64,000 nucleotides of DNA from Stigonema ocellatum SAG 48.90 = DSM 106950 (GTDB lineage Bacteria; Cyanobacteriota; Cyanobacteriia; Cyanobacteriales; Nostocaceae): the NCBI GenBank assembly GCA_016903675.1, contig JADQBA010000040.1:1-64000 (forward strand), given 5' to 3'. Under the pieces are notes generated by a model. The model ran no database searches. It was not told the origin of the DNA and worked only from the letters and a program-made list of their open reading frames with translations. The translations under genes were made by a program, and so were the position numbers. Shown here in pieces: positions 17,515 through 26,505 of the stretch (positions within the stretch are counted from its first letter, which is position 1; the number at the start of each line of letters is the position of its first letter).

Positions 17515-18240
17515 ATGAAACTTAACTGTTCATCGGTTTCAGATCCGGGACTAATTCGTTCTAATAACCAGGATGCTTACTATACAGATCCTGATGGGCG
17601 ATTTTTTATTGTTGCCGATGGCATGGGTGGTCATGCGGGGGGTGAACAGGCAAGTCGCATTGCCACCGAGCAAATTCGAGCATATTTGTTAGCACACTGG
17701 GATTCGCCTCTGTCTGGACAGCAATTGCTAGAGTCTGCTTTGTTGCAGGCAAATGAAGCGATTTTGCTCGATCAGCAGCAGCATCCTGAACGCGCTGATA
17801 TGGGAACAACCGCTGTAGTAGTGATTTTTCCCTCTGGAAAGTCGCCTTGGTACGCCCACGTTGGGGACTCAAGACTGTACCGCTTGCGGCAGTCACAATT
17901 AGAGCAGATAACAGAAGACCATACTTGGGTAGCACGCGCTTTAAAAATGGGTGACATCACGCCAGATGAAGCCCGGATTCATCCATTTCGTCATGTGTTG
18001 TCGCGCTGTTTGGGGCGTGAAGACTTGCAATGCATTGACCCCCAACCACTCGATGTAAAAGCAGGCGATCTCTTGCTGTTGTGCAGTGATGGTTTGACAG
18101 AAGAGCTTGCCGATGCCAAAATTGCTTCCTACCTCCAAGAATTCCCCATGATTGAGAAAGCTGCCATCTCCCTAGTTGACGCTGCCAAAGACCAAGGAGG
18201 ACACGATAACATCACAGTCGTTATCGTCGCAGTGGATTAG
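17515..18240 (+). CDS. PP2C-family Ser/Thr protein phosphatase
   Basis: 241 residues from the ATG at 17515; an upstream in-frame start at 17482 would overlap the kinase gene. All metal-binding motifs of a bacterial Stp1/PphA-type phosphatase are present: RSNNQDAYY, VADGMGGHAGGE, GTTAVV, HVGDSRLYRL, EDHTWV, LCSDGLTEEL and GGHDNITVV. It should remove phosphate from Ser/Thr residues using two or three Mn/Mg ions. It follows the ABC1 kinase closely and lies 1.2 kb from a Ser/Thr kinase on the other strand, which it might counteract; that partnership is a guess. Confidence 0.93.
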   Translation: MKLNCSSVSDPGLIRSNNQDAYYTDPDGRFFIVADGMGGHAGGEQASRIATEQIRAYLLAHWDSPLSGQQLLESALLQANEAILLDQQQHPERADMGTTAVVVIFPSGKSPWYAHVGDSRLYRLRQSQLEQITEDHTWVARALKMGDITPDEARIHPFRHVLSRCLGREDLQCIDPQPLDVKAGDLLLLCSDGLTEELADAKIASYLQEFPMIEKAAISLVDAAKDQGGHDNITVVIVAVD

Positions 18241-18440
18241 GGGAGTGGGGAGTGGGGAGTGGGGGAGAAATAGATTCAGAGTTCGTGATGCAATCAAAAT
18301 TCAAAAAATATTCCCCTTACACCGCCACACCTCCACACCCTTACACCCCCACACCCCCACACCCCCACTCCCCTACACCCCCACTCCCCCACTCCCCACT
18401 CCCCACTCCCCACTCCCCACACCCCACACCCCTATTTAGT
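18241..18440. repeat. Heptamer arrays downstream of the phosphatase
   Basis: A short GGGGAGT block (18241-18267) and a long C-rich block of ACACCCCC/ACTCCCC units (about 18325-18430) flank an AT-rich spacer, mirroring the arrangement at 6180-6447. The overlapping frames on the plus strand are repeat artefacts. Confidence 0.8.
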
Positions 18441-18821
18441 AAATATACTCAGCAATTTGTTCAGCTTGAGCTTTTTTTTTGGTTACTACTTGATACAAAT
18501 ATTGTAAGCTTCCGAAGTTATTACCTTAGGAAGCCAAATTACATATATCTGTCTATTGACATGTTGCACATGAACTGGATTTCACAAGGCCGAAGTTTAC
18601 CGAAATCAGCGTCTTGTGATTTGGAGTAGTTTAGTAAGCTTACTTGCGAGTAAGCGGATAATCACAAATATTCCCATAAAGGTATGGGCAAATTGTCAAA
18701 CTATTGTTATCTTTTGTAATACAGGGGTAACAAACTTTGTAGGACAAATCTAAGTCCAGTAAATATCTTTATGGGACCTCTGTAAGCAACATCACTTTTA
18801 ACTCGTTTTTTTGGAGTTGAT
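18441..18821. promoter_or_regulatory. Upstream region of nblA
   Basis: 380 bases with no gene. nblA is normally induced by nitrogen or sulfur starvation, so regulatory sites are expected here. A segment TGTAATACAGGGGTAACA at about 18715 is only a partial match to the NtcA pattern and I do not call it. Confidence 0.4.
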
Positions 18822-19019
18822 ATGAGCCAACCAATTGAACTGACCTTGGAACAGCAATTTAGCATCCGCTCATTTGCTACTCAGGTACAGCACATGAGTC
18901 CAGAGCAAGCCAAAGAGTTTTTGGTCAACCTCTATGAGCAAATGGTAGTGAGAGAGGCGACTTATAAAGAGCTTCTCAAGCACCAGTGGGGCTTAGATTC
19001 AGGTTCCTCTTGGGCATAG
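18822..19019 (+). CDS. nblA: Phycobilisome degradation protein NblA
   Basis: 65 residues, usual size. NblA is a small helical dimer that tags phycobilisomes for proteolysis (with ClpC) during nutrient starvation. The family pattern is clear: ELTLEQQFSIRSFATQV, MSPEQAKEFLVNLYEQMVVREATYKELLKHQWG. An SD-like GGAG lies 8-9 nt before the ATG. It stands alone, with about 380 bases of non-coding DNA on each side. Confidence 0.95.
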   Translation: MSQPIELTLEQQFSIRSFATQVQHMSPEQAKEFLVNLYEQMVVREATYKELLKHQWGLDSGSSWA

Positions 19020-19417
19020 AGTTATACCATAGTGTCGCGGTGGGCGACCTCCTTCTCTTGCTAAGTTCCAAGGAGGAAAAGAGCTGGGGATGCCGGGGCG
19101 TCAACTTCAAAGAAGAGACTAAAAATCAATTACCAACCTAACCCAGAGTTAGCTAAACTATTTGGCTGCATATCTTATGTAGTGTCAATTTACATTTGCT
19201 GTTAGGTTCAACTTGCTATTTGCGTTTGCCAAAATTGCGTACTCGAGGCTAGCGTAGAAAATGCACGTGCCCATATTTGTTCATGTGCTTGCCCATAGAC
19301 CAAGGAAGATTTTTCCAGCCTCAAGTACAACCAGACTAGGTCAGCTTGTATTTTTCCCATTCATATTTCTTATAACTGGATTTGAGAGCCATATCATACA
19401 ATGTTTACAAAAATTAA
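19020..19417. other. Non-coding region between nblA and kinase
   Basis: No credible frame on either strand; a 74-codon plus-strand frame at 19261 has no recognisable features and overlaps the kinase 3' end. No clear repeats or hairpin terminator seen. Confidence 0.4.
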
Positions 19418-20947
19418 CTAACCGGAAAGGTCGAAAGGGGAATCTGTATCTATGGCTTGTAGCTTTGCCAAAACTTGGAGTTTAACTTTTTCGTACTCGT
19501 TTTTGAGTAAACTTTTACTAAATTTAGGTTCGGCAGATGAAACCAATGTGCTACTTAATGTAATCCACTGTTGCAGTCTTTGACATTGGGCAGGGGCAAT
19601 ACTTGAAAGTAGGAGATGAGCGCAGCGATGAGGATGCTCCCGCGCAAAGAACAGCAAGCGGTAGTATCCTGTTTGTCCCAATATGCGAGCGATTTCTTGT
19701 CCAAGGCTGGTTTTGAGATCAAGGTAGTAAGGCAACCATTTAGGGCCGTGTTTACGGTTGTAGATGAGGGTAATCCACAGGAGCATGGGATGGGGAACAG
19801 CGATGAAAAGAAATTGATTGTAGCGGCTACAGATTAAACGCTTTTGAATCTCCTGTTGTGGTAGCATCACCCACAGGGCTACTGTTGGCTCGCCATTGGT
19901 ACGGATGGGACTAGGAAAAACTATATCAGCAATGGGCTTATTTTGAGGCCAAGAAGATGCTAGTGCAATTTCATCGTTTGACACGGATGAAAGTGAATCG
20001 ACCTGACTGTTGTGTTCAAACTCAGTGTTACCTTTTAGAGTATAAGGAGACACATTACTGTATTGCTGTTCTAAGGATGTTAGAATCTTGAGGATTTCAC
20101 CGATACTTTGAGGGCGGGTATTCGGTGTTTTTGCCAGACAACTCATGACTAAATCCTTCAACTCCTTTGGTAGCTGTAATGTAGGATCAACCTCAGCGAA
20201 TGTTCGTGGTTCTTCATAGTGATGTACTTTATACCACGCTCCAAAAGAGTTGGTTGATGCTACCAGGGGCATCTGACCTGTTAACATCTCAAACATCATT
20301 ATGCCCAAACTATAAATATCTGAGCGGTTATCTAATTCCTTAGCCTCCATTTGTTCGGGAGAAGAATAAGCCAGAGTACCCAAATAGTAGTTAGTATGAT
20401 TGTTATCTAACTGGAGCAACTTAGCAATCCCAAAGTCTAGAATTTTGACTAACTCCCCAAAAGTTGGGTCAGCAATCACTAGCATATTGCTAGGCTTAAT
20501 ATCGCGGTGGATAATGGGGCATATTTTGTCATCAACCGGAATGCCATGATGAGCACACAGTAGCCCCAAGCATATTTGACGCACTATACTCAGGAATCTT
20601 GGTAAAGACAGATGCTCCTTGCGGATGATATGGCTAAGGTTTATTCCAGGTAAGTATTCCATGACGTAGAACGGGGTGTTATTGTTGTCTACGCCATAGT
20701 CCATGACTCGGACAATGTGGATGCTTTTTTGTCCCAGTAAGGCACAAGTTTTCGCTTCTCGCTCAAAGCGATCGTGCAACCGCATCTTTTGATTTTGGAG
20801 TGAGAGGGCGAGAAATTTCACAGCAACGGGTACCCCTCCCAATAAAACATCCTTAGCACGATAAACCCGTCCCATTGCTCCAGTACCAATTAACTCCTCA
20901 ATTTGGTAGCGTTTGCTCAGTAAGCGATTAATGTTTGTGTCTGACAT
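19418..20947 (-). CDS. Serine/threonine protein kinase
   Basis: 509 residues. A Hanks-type kinase domain occupies about residues 14-285: Gly-rich loop GTGAMG (21-26), ATP Lys44 (AVKF), catalytic HRDIKPSN (Asp149), metal-binding DFG (171-173) and the SSPEQ activation-loop end. The C-terminal 200 residues lack a transmembrane segment and any recognised sensor domain; they contain a mixed helical region with few landmarks. A cytoplasmic kinase is predicted. A G-rich heptamer block lies immediately upstream of the start (20950-20985), where its promoter would be expected. Confidence 0.93.
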   Translation of the reverse strand: MSDTNINRLLSKRYQIEELIGTGAMGRVYRAKDVLLGGVPVAVKFLALSLQNQKMRLHDRFEREAKTCALLGQKSIHIVRVMDYGVDNNNTPFYVMEYLPGINLSHIIRKEHLSLPRFLSIVRQICLGLLCAHHGIPVDDKICPIIHRDIKPSNMLVIADPTFGELVKILDFGIAKLLQLDNNHTNYYLGTLAYSSPEQMEAKELDNRSDIYSLGIMMFEMLTGQMPLVASTNSFGAWYKVHHYEEPRTFAEVDPTLQLPKELKDLVMSCLAKTPNTRPQSIGEILKILTSLEQQYSNVSPYTLKGNTEFEHNSQVDSLSSVSNDEIALASSWPQNKPIADIVFPSPIRTNGEPTVALWVMLPQQEIQKRLICSRYNQFLFIAVPHPMLLWITLIYNRKHGPKWLPYYLDLKTSLGQEIARILGQTGYYRLLFFAREHPHRCAHLLLSSIAPAQCQRLQQWITLSSTLVSSAEPKFSKSLLKNEYEKVKLQVLAKLQAIDTDSPFDLSG

Positions 20948-21336
20948 AGAAAATGGGGAGTGGGGAGTGGGGAGTGGGGATTAGGGGCATGGGGAATTTC
21001 CCCTGGTGTTTTGTACCATTCCGCACTTGGTTTACTGATTTAGTTTGCCCAAATTTTAGTCGTTACACCTCTTGGATCAATATTTTTTTGTCTCACCCAA
21101 AGACGAGGCAGTGCCTGTAGCGTCACTCCAACCTACAAGATTGGCGATCGCACTCGTCAATGCGGCGATCGCACTGACTCAATCTCCATCGTCGTGTTTT
21201 CGTTATGCTGGTGGTTTGGCGATCTGCTTGCAGCAGCGCTTCGCTATCGCAAGAACGAGAAACCTAGGTGGGGTTAAACTAAGTGTAACCCAACACCCGA
21301 TCACGTTTTCGCACCCTACACTCGTCGGCGATTGCA
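20948..21336. other. Intergenic region with HIP1 cluster
   Basis: Contains a GGGGAGT block at 20950-20985 and closely spaced HIP1-type octamers near 21147 and 21166. The 117-codon plus-strand frame starting at 21072 is composed of these repeats and overlaps the opposite-strand gene; I do not accept it. Confidence 0.45.
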
Positions 21337-21552
21337 CTAAAGATGAAATTTTTCTTGAAGGCGTTGAGTCATTAATTCAATTTGTTGATCAGGGGTTAAG
21401 GTATCTAATTCATCAACACCGATGATCACTTGTTTAGGATGTTGCTGTTTACGATCTAAATAGGCATAAAAAGCTTCTTTATTGTCTTTATGTTCAAGAA
21501 GGTATTGTTTAAGTTCTTGAGCACTCATGTTAGTATAATTAAGGGGGTTCAT
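21337..21552 (-). CDS. Small conserved protein, DUF6887-like
   Basis: 71 residues, helical and charged: YTNMSAQELKQYLLEHKDNKEAFYAYLDR followed by an acidic tail. It resembles the cyanobacterial family that is normally paired with the protein encoded just upstream (8 nt gap). The pair looks like a two-gene module with a possible toxin-antitoxin-like role, but no function is established. Family naming is from memory. Confidence 0.6.
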   Translation of the reverse strand: MNPLNYTNMSAQELKQYLLEHKDNKEAFYAYLDRKQQHPKQVIIGVDELDTLTPDQQIELMTQRLQEKFHL

Positions 21553-21560
21553 TAAAACAC

Positions 21561-21752
21561 TTATCCAACAGGTGTAATAACAATTTCAATGTTTTCTTCA
21601 TGTCCCGCTAAGATAAACAAGTTCTGGTTTCGTTCGTCTAGACGAATAATATAAATCGGTTGGAACATCACATTAGTTAATGTATAACTTAGCAGGTATA
21701 AGCGTTTGAGTTGTACTAAGGTGGGTTCATTCATTTCATTATTATAGAACAT
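21561..21752 (-). CDS. Small conserved protein, DUF6888-like
   Basis: 63 residues with YLLSYTLTNVMFQPIYIIRLDER and a C-terminal ILAGHEENIEIVITPVG, the pattern of a small cyanobacterial family encoded in front of the DUF6887-like partner. The internal ATG at residue 7 (MNEPTL) is the more likely start. First gene of the two-gene unit. Function unknown. Confidence 0.6.
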   Translation of the reverse strand: MFYNNEMNEPTLVQLKRLYLLSYTLTNVMFQPIYIIRLDERNQNLFILAGHEENIEIVITPVG

Positions 21753-21815
21753 TAAGTGTGTGCATTATCTTTCACAAACACACCACAGGAAATTTGTCAA
21801 TTAACTTGTTCGTAG

Positions 21816-22172
21816 GCATCACAAAGCAGAACCTCAAAACCCAGTAACCGTTGGGACGGTTGGGTTTGGTGCCTCAACCAACCAGCACTTGCTGCATTCC
21901 TGGATGAATACCAACCAAAAGGAAATACTTTGTTTCCAGGCAACCGCGGTATAACCGAACACTTAACCAAGTTCATGGCGAACAAGATTCTTGTTAGGGC
22001 GTGCGATCGCGTTGGGTTAGAAGGTTTCAGCACTCACAGCTTCAGAAGAACAGCCCTAAACATGATGTCTTCTGCTGGCGTTCCCTTGCGCCATATCCAG
22101 GAAATATCCGGACACAACGACCTTGGGACTTTGCAGCGCTATTTGGAAGTTACCCCGGAACAGCGAATGTGA
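21816..22172 (+). pseudogene. C-terminal fragment of a tyrosine recombinase/integrase
   Basis: Open in frame from 21816 after a TAG. From about 21880 it reads as a cyanobacterial integrase: ALAAFLDEYQPKGNTLFPG, then THSFRRTALNMM (second catalytic Arg), HIQEISGHNDLG (catalytic His) and QRYLEVTPEQ (nucleophile Tyr). The N-terminal core-binding domain and first catalytic Arg are gone, so it cannot recombine DNA. It ends in a TGA at 22170, where a piece of another gene begins. Confidence 0.8.
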
Positions 22173-22336
22173 AACTTGGTGAATTTCTCAATGGTGGACA
22201 GCTTATTGCTGTATCTTCTGGTGCTGGGAATGCAGGGAAAATTACAGTTAATGCCACAGACAAAGCTGGTATCTTTGGAATTGAGGTCTTGCAAAGCCAG
22301 TTAGTGAATGTTGATAATTTAATTGCCAACGGATAA
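22169..22336 (+). pseudogene. Fragment of a filamentous haemagglutinin-like exoprotein
   Basis: In a frame different from the integrase fragment, the sequence reads LNGGQLIAVSSGAGNAGKI, TVNATDKAGI and VDNLIANG. This is the beta-helix repeat style of the large two-partner-secretion (FHA-type) proteins common in filamentous cyanobacteria. Only about 55 residues of what is usually a protein of more than 700 remain. Confidence 0.65.
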
Positions 22337-22409
22337 AGCGATCGCCTTTTACGAAAAGTAGAAACGTAGGGTGGGTTAGCGACAGCGTAACCCACCGAAA
22401 CATTATGGG

Positions 22410-22501
22410 ATAGGCGGTGCGTTACATTTCATTAACGCACCCTACACTCTAATAGATAGGCGGTGCGTTACATTTCATTAACGCACCCTACACTCTAATA
22501 G
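22410..22501. repeat. Tandem duplication of a 46-bp palindromic unit
   Basis: Two back-to-back copies (22410-22455 and 22456-22501) that look identical. Each contains the inverted arms GGTGCGTTA and TAACGCACC. A third, diverged half-unit with GTAGGGTGGGTTAGCG precedes them. Confidence 0.9.
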
Positions 22502-22534
22502 CTTAAGTCCATTGAAATGGACTGAAATCCTTTA

Positions 22535-22668
22535 GGACTTACCCACTCTCTACGAATTCTTGGCGGTCTTGGCACGGCAGTTGCTTCACTTGGGGAGACC
22601 CCAAGACCGCACTGCCTCGTCTTGGCGGTTCGATAAATCAAGGTTTCTGGCAATTTTTGCGTAAGTCC
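22535..22668. repeat. MITE-like element with GGACTTAC ends
   Basis: 134 bp bounded by GGACTTACC and the inverted GCGTAAGTCC, one mismatch from perfect. The interior holds a palindrome around CTTGGCGGTCTTGG. The termini match the element at 63378-63599. Confidence 0.5.
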
Positions 22669-22679
22669 TGTCCTTTTTG

Positions 22680-22728
22680 AGTCCTCTTGAGAGGACTTTA
22701 GCTATCAGCCAGCGATTTAAATCGCTGG
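22680..22728. repeat. Twin-hairpin repeat (opposite orientation)
   Basis: AGTCCTCT/AGAGGACT followed by CCAGCGATTT/AAATCGCTGG, the reverse order of the copies at 5224 and 61384. Confidence 0.65.
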
Positions 22729-23082
22729 CGGGCTAACAGCCCAAATCCAATATCTCAGATAATCGTATATTAGTTTTGTAAATTGATTAGCCTAAAATAG
22801 TTTCAATCATAGGTTGTCATACTCTGCATCTTCAGGATTATCCCAAATTTTAGCAAAGTGATCTCAAATAGGATTGCTATATAGGAATCATATTTGAATT
22901 TTGAAAAAATCTAAGTATCTGTAGGGTGGGCATTGCCCACCATATCCCGGTTTTGTAGGGCATAGCCCCACCTACGTATCTTTCAAAAATCAAATAATCG
23001 TCCTATAGTTTCTAAAAAATCAATGCCCACCATCCAAATGAGGCGATCGCATTGGGGCTTTGCGCGAAACAAACCCTATGCA

Positions 23083-23586
23083 TTACGTTGTTTGGCGTAC
23101 TAAGTTGGCTTCCATTGTGGTGGTTAAAATATGACCAGCCATGATGCCACTGGCTAAATAATAGGTGTTATTTGAAACTCGGTGTATGGTTTCAAAACCA
23201 CTACGACGTTGGAGATCGTCTAATACCCAGTAACGCTGCACAATAGTTTCTGGTCCAACCCAACCTTCACCTTCCACCTGCCCCAAGAGATTATGCTGGA
23301 GTAAGAAAGAATACTGGCGTTCTCCACGATCCAGACGCCCTTTGTATTGCAAAGCAATTTCTGAGCGATCGCTGTCTGGAAAGATGAGTTTTGTCGCCAT
23401 AGTGAACCAGTTATCTCGATTCCAAACAACCAAAGTCATGCCTTTGACACTGATTGGCATTCCATGACGTTCCAGCCAGCTTCCTTGTAAAGTCCAACGC
23501 CCTGGTTCGAGTAGAAAAGTGTGAGCCACCTTGTATGTTCCTTGTTTGGAAAAGAGCACCGCTAATACCACATAATATCCTTTCAC
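23083..23586 (-). CDS. Conserved hypothetical protein of the Phn-type transporter operon
   Basis: 167 residues from a GTG start whose bases overlap the phnE stop (GTGA), so it is translationally coupled to the permease. Mostly beta-strand pattern, with VAHTFLLEPGRWTLQGSW at the N-terminus and a charged middle (PDSDRSEIALQYKGRLDRGERQY). No signal peptide or membrane helix. No recognised family; the tight coupling suggests a role in using or sensing the transported oxyanion. Confidence 0.65.
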   Translation of the reverse strand: MKGYYVVLAVLFSKQGTYKVAHTFLLEPGRWTLQGSWLERHGMPISVKGMTLVVWNRDNWFTMATKLIFPDSDRSEIALQYKGRLDRGERQYSFLLQHNLLGQVEGEGWVGPETIVQRYWVLDDLQRRSGFETIHRVSNNTYYLASGIMAGHILTTTMEANLVRQTT

Positions 23587-25202
23587 CTTAGAGCTTGTCG
23601 CATCATGGCGCTGAGTATGTCTACCACAAAGGTAAGACCAATAAAAACTATCAAAGTTGTCAGTAGACCTTTGTAATCAAAACTGCTCAGTTGCTCAGTG
23701 AGGAGACGCCCTAAACCACCAGCACCTACCAACCCCACAATCACCGTAGCACGAATGCATACTTCCCAGCGGTAGAGAATGTAAGCGAGGAAGCGCTGGA
23801 GAGTGAGAGGCAAAATACCGTAGATGAAGACTTGGGCATTACTTGCACCTAAAGCTTTCAGGGAACGTAAAGGTCGATCATCCAAATTTTCTAGAACCTC
23901 TGCCATCAATCGCCCCAGAATGCCTAAGTTGTGTAAACCTAGGGCGATCGCTCCTGGTAAAATTCCTGGAAACAACACAAACAGAAAGATTAACGCCCAA
24001 ATTGGTTCTGGGACAGCACGGGCGAAAAGCAGCAAAAACCGAGTAAAAATTGGTACTGCGCACTGAATAATTCCCCCACTCCCTACTCCCCATTCCCTAC
24101 TCCCCATTCTCCTTGCTGCCGGAAAAGAAAGCAAAATACCGCCCAAACCTGCGCCTGTTGTTGCTAAAATTGACATAGCCAATGTTTGCGCCGAAAGGGT
24201 GAACATTTGACTGATGTGACTCAAGTCCGGTGGAAAGGCATCCTGAATCACTCTTACCAAAAGTTGCGCGGTTCGTGGCGACCAGAGTTTTGTAAAATCG
24301 GCATTGACATACCAGAAGGAAAATATAACTAGAACAACAGTGCCTAGTAACGAAAAAGTTATCACTGGATCGCTCTGTTGAGGTAGCTTTTGGTTGGGAA
24401 CGTTCAAATCAAAACCATTGGGAACACCCAAACGCTGACGTAACAAACCACTCAACAAATCACTACCGCCACTTAACAACAGCAAGGCGAACAGAAAAGT
24501 CCACATTTGCTCATAGCGCAGCGACTGGAGACTGAGGAGAATTTCATAACCCAGTCCCTGTGCACCTATAATACCTAACACAGTGGCAGAACGAATTGAA
24601 GACTCAAACCGATAAAAGCTGTAGGAAAGCAGATTTGGGAAAGCTTGAGGAATGAGGCTATAGAGAAATGCATTCAGGGGAGGGACACCGCTATTAAGTA
24701 GTGCTAATATTGGCTGACGAGGAGTTTCATCTAAAATTTCCGAAAACACCTTGGCAGTAATTGCACCGAAAGGAATAGCGATCGCCAGCACCGCCACCAG
24801 TGGATCAAGTCCGAAAATATTTACGAAAAACAATCCCCAGATTAATTCATGAATTGCTCGAGGAAATGCTAAAATAGCCCTTGCCACCAACCAAGGAGCT
24901 TGAAAGCTTCCAGAAAAAACCGACTTCCACCAAACTTCGGAAGACAAAACCCCACCCATAAACCCAATAACCAAACAAAAGAAAGTACCACACACCGCGT
25001 AGGCGAGAGTTTTCAATGTCGCATCTAAAGTGATATGCAAAAACTCTGGACTGAAATTTGGTGAAAGTGCAGCAACCAAAAAACGCAAAACCTGATTCCA
25101 ACCGCCTGAGTTGACTAAATCCCCTTGGAATAGACCAGCGTTGAATAACGACCAAATAACAGACACAACAAACAGCAACCCCCACACAGTCCGCCAGTTC
25201 AT
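23583..25202 (-). CDS. phnE: PhnE-type ABC transporter permease, two domains fused
   Basis: 539 residues from the ATG at 25202; a longer frame upstream overlaps the ATPase gene and is not needed. Two PhnE-like membrane halves are joined head to tail. Each has several transmembrane helices and an ABC-permease EAA loop (LLNSGVPPLNAFLYSLIP in the first, LKALGASNAQVFIYGILP in the second). One polypeptide thus supplies both permease subunits. Between the halves, residues around MGSREWGVGSGG are encoded by an in-frame block of GGGGAGT-type heptamers (24075-24113). It is fed by the ATPase 49 nt upstream and the binding protein further upstream. Substrate: phosphonate, phosphite or a similar oxyanion. 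Confidence 0.9.
   Translation of the reverse strand: MNWRTVWGLLFVVSVIWSLFNAGLFQGDLVNSGGWNQVLRFLVAALSPNFSPEFLHITLDATLKTLAYAVCGTFFCLVIGFMGGVLSSEVWWKSVFSGSFQAPWLVARAILAFPRAIHELIWGLFFVNIFGLDPLVAVLAIAIPFGAITAKVFSEILDETPRQPILALLNSGVPPLNAFLYSLIPQAFPNLLSYSFYRFESSIRSATVLGIIGAQGLGYEILLSLQSLRYEQMWTFLFALLLLSGGSDLLSGLLRQRLGVPNGFDLNVPNQKLPQQSDPVITFSLLGTVVLVIFSFWYVNADFTKLWSPRTAQLLVRVIQDAFPPDLSHISQMFTLSAQTLAMSILATTGAGLGGILLSFPAARRMGSREWGVGSGGIIQCAVPIFTRFLLLFARAVPEPIWALIFLFVLFPGILPGAIALGLHNLGILGRLMAEVLENLDDRPLRSLKALGASNAQVFIYGILPLTLQRFLAYILYRWEVCIRATVIVGLVGAGGLGRLLTEQLSSFDYKGLLTTLIVFIGLTFVVDILSAMMRQALR
24075..24113. repeat. Heptamer block inside phnE
   Basis: About five heptamers of the CCCCACT/CCCTACT/CCCCATT type lie inside the permease coding sequence without breaking the frame. 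The same units form the intergenic arrays at 6180, 18240 and 37197. Confidence 0.85.
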
Positions 25203-25251
25203 AGGTGTTGGTCCTTTGGGAAGTGCTAGATTTTGGATTTTGGATTTTGGA

Positions 25252-26022
25252 TTAGTCAAGAGTCTGCGGTTTAATTCTATACAACTCCTCAACCATCTGC
25301 GATGACACTTCCCCAGGAGGTGCATCAAATAAAATGCGTCCTTGTCGCAAACCAATGAGCCGCTGGAAGTGACTACGGGTATACTCAAAAGCATGAAGGC
25401 TAGTTATCAGCGTTTTCCCAGTTTCCTGACTCAACTGACATAATAAATTCATAATTTCGCGACTACGTTCCGGGTCGAGGCTAGAGATGGGTTCATCAGC
25501 GAGGATAGCGGCGGGGTCTTGCACTAACACACGGGCTAAAGCTACCCGTTGTTGCTGTCCACCAGATAGGCGATCGGCACGTTCATACAGCTTTTCCGGA
25601 ATTCCCACCAGCGTCAAGGCTTTTAGAGCTGTTTCCACCTCTAAAGGATAAACTAGTGAAACAGCTGCTTTGAGAAATGACCAACGTCCTAAATGCCCAG
25701 CGTTCACATTGTGAATAACTTGCAGATTGTCTACCAGGTGAAATTGCTGATAAATTGTACCAACTTGTCGCTGCACTTGCCGCATTTGTTGGGGACGCAG
25801 ACGCGCTAAGTTGCGATCGAGAACCCACACTTCCCCTTGTGTGGGTTGTAGTGTACCATTCAGTAAGCTAATCAGAGTACTTTTCCCTGCACCGCTAGAA
25901 CCAATCAGGGCTACCCGTTCACCAGGATAAATTTGCAAGTTGATATTGGTGAGAGAGTGGAAGTTGCCAAATTTTTTGGTGACGTTTTTGAGTTCAAAAA
26001 TTGGTACACGTTGGTTCATCAT
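25252..26022 (-). CDS. phnC: PhnC-type ABC transporter ATPase
   Basis: 256 residues from the ATG at 26022; an upstream extension to 26208 has no family features and lies in repeat DNA. Complete ATPase: Walker A IGSSGAGKSTL, Q-loop TIYQQFHLVD, signature LSGGQQQRVALARVL, Walker B AILADEPISSLDP, and the switch His in TSLHAF. It powers import through the fused permease downstream. The adjacent gap to the binding-protein gene (26023-26505) is filled with dispersed repeats. Confidence 0.93.
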   Translation of the reverse strand: MMNQRVPIFELKNVTKKFGNFHSLTNINLQIYPGERVALIGSSGAGKSTLISLLNGTLQPTQGEVWVLDRNLARLRPQQMRQVQRQVGTIYQQFHLVDNLQVIHNVNAGHLGRWSFLKAAVSLVYPLEVETALKALTLVGIPEKLYERADRLSGGQQQRVALARVLVQDPAAILADEPISSLDPERSREIMNLLCQLSQETGKTLITSLHAFEYTRSHFQRLIGLRQGRILFDAPPGEVSSQMVEELYRIKPQTLD

Positions 26023-26505
26023 AGCTAAGACCAGCCCTTTCAAGGTGGGTAAAAAATTGGGAAAATTACGTCCAATTTTCGACATTTCTTCTTCGTGTAC
26101 TTCGTGTCTTCGCGGTTTAAAAATATTTTTGAACCACGTTCGCGTAGCGTCTCCCCTTGGGAGAAGACGCGAAGTACACGAAGGAAATTGTTCTGAGAGG
26201 ACTTGCACCTTGAAAGGGTTGGTCCTGATAGCAACAAATGACAGTTTATACCAAAAACGGTTTAGAACTTTACTTTTCTATAACTGCTCTCGCTGCAATT
26301 TTCCCTCACCCCTTACCCCTCTCCCAAGAATTGGGAGAGGGGTAATAAAGCCAGTATTAGTTCCCCGAATCCCCTTTGGGAGAAGGGGTTAGGGGATGAG
26401 GGCAAAAAAAAGTCTACATATTAACCGTTTGCAGTATAACATTAAGAACAAAGCAGAAAATTCATCTGCGTTCATCTGCGTTCATCTGCGGTTTTAAATC
26501 TTACA
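26023..26505. other. Repeat-filled gap between phnC and phnD
   Basis: Contains an inverted-repeat element at about 26052-26185 (arms related to CTTCGTGT...CGCGAAG). A similar element lies, inverted, at about 31497-31625. A palindromic CCTCACCCCTTACCCCTCTCCC block lies at about 26306-26400. No gene is seen. It separates two genes that are normally adjacent. Confidence 0.6.

Larger units (their letters stand above)
22337..23082. other. Repeat-packed intergenic region
   Basis: No gene. It contains the 46-bp tandem palindrome, a MITE-like element at 22535-22668, twin hairpins at 22506-22523 and 22680-22728, and GTAGGGTGGGCATTGCCCACC at 22921-22941 followed by a related imperfect palindrome. Confidence 0.7.

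Noticed and set aside
18712..18735. Possible NtcA site upstream of nblA
   Set aside because: GTA and a second half-site occur, but the spacing and TAC half do not fit the GTAN8TAC pattern.
21072..21425. 117-codon plus-strand frame
   Set aside because: Made of HIP1 and other repeats and overlaps a plausible gene on the other strand.
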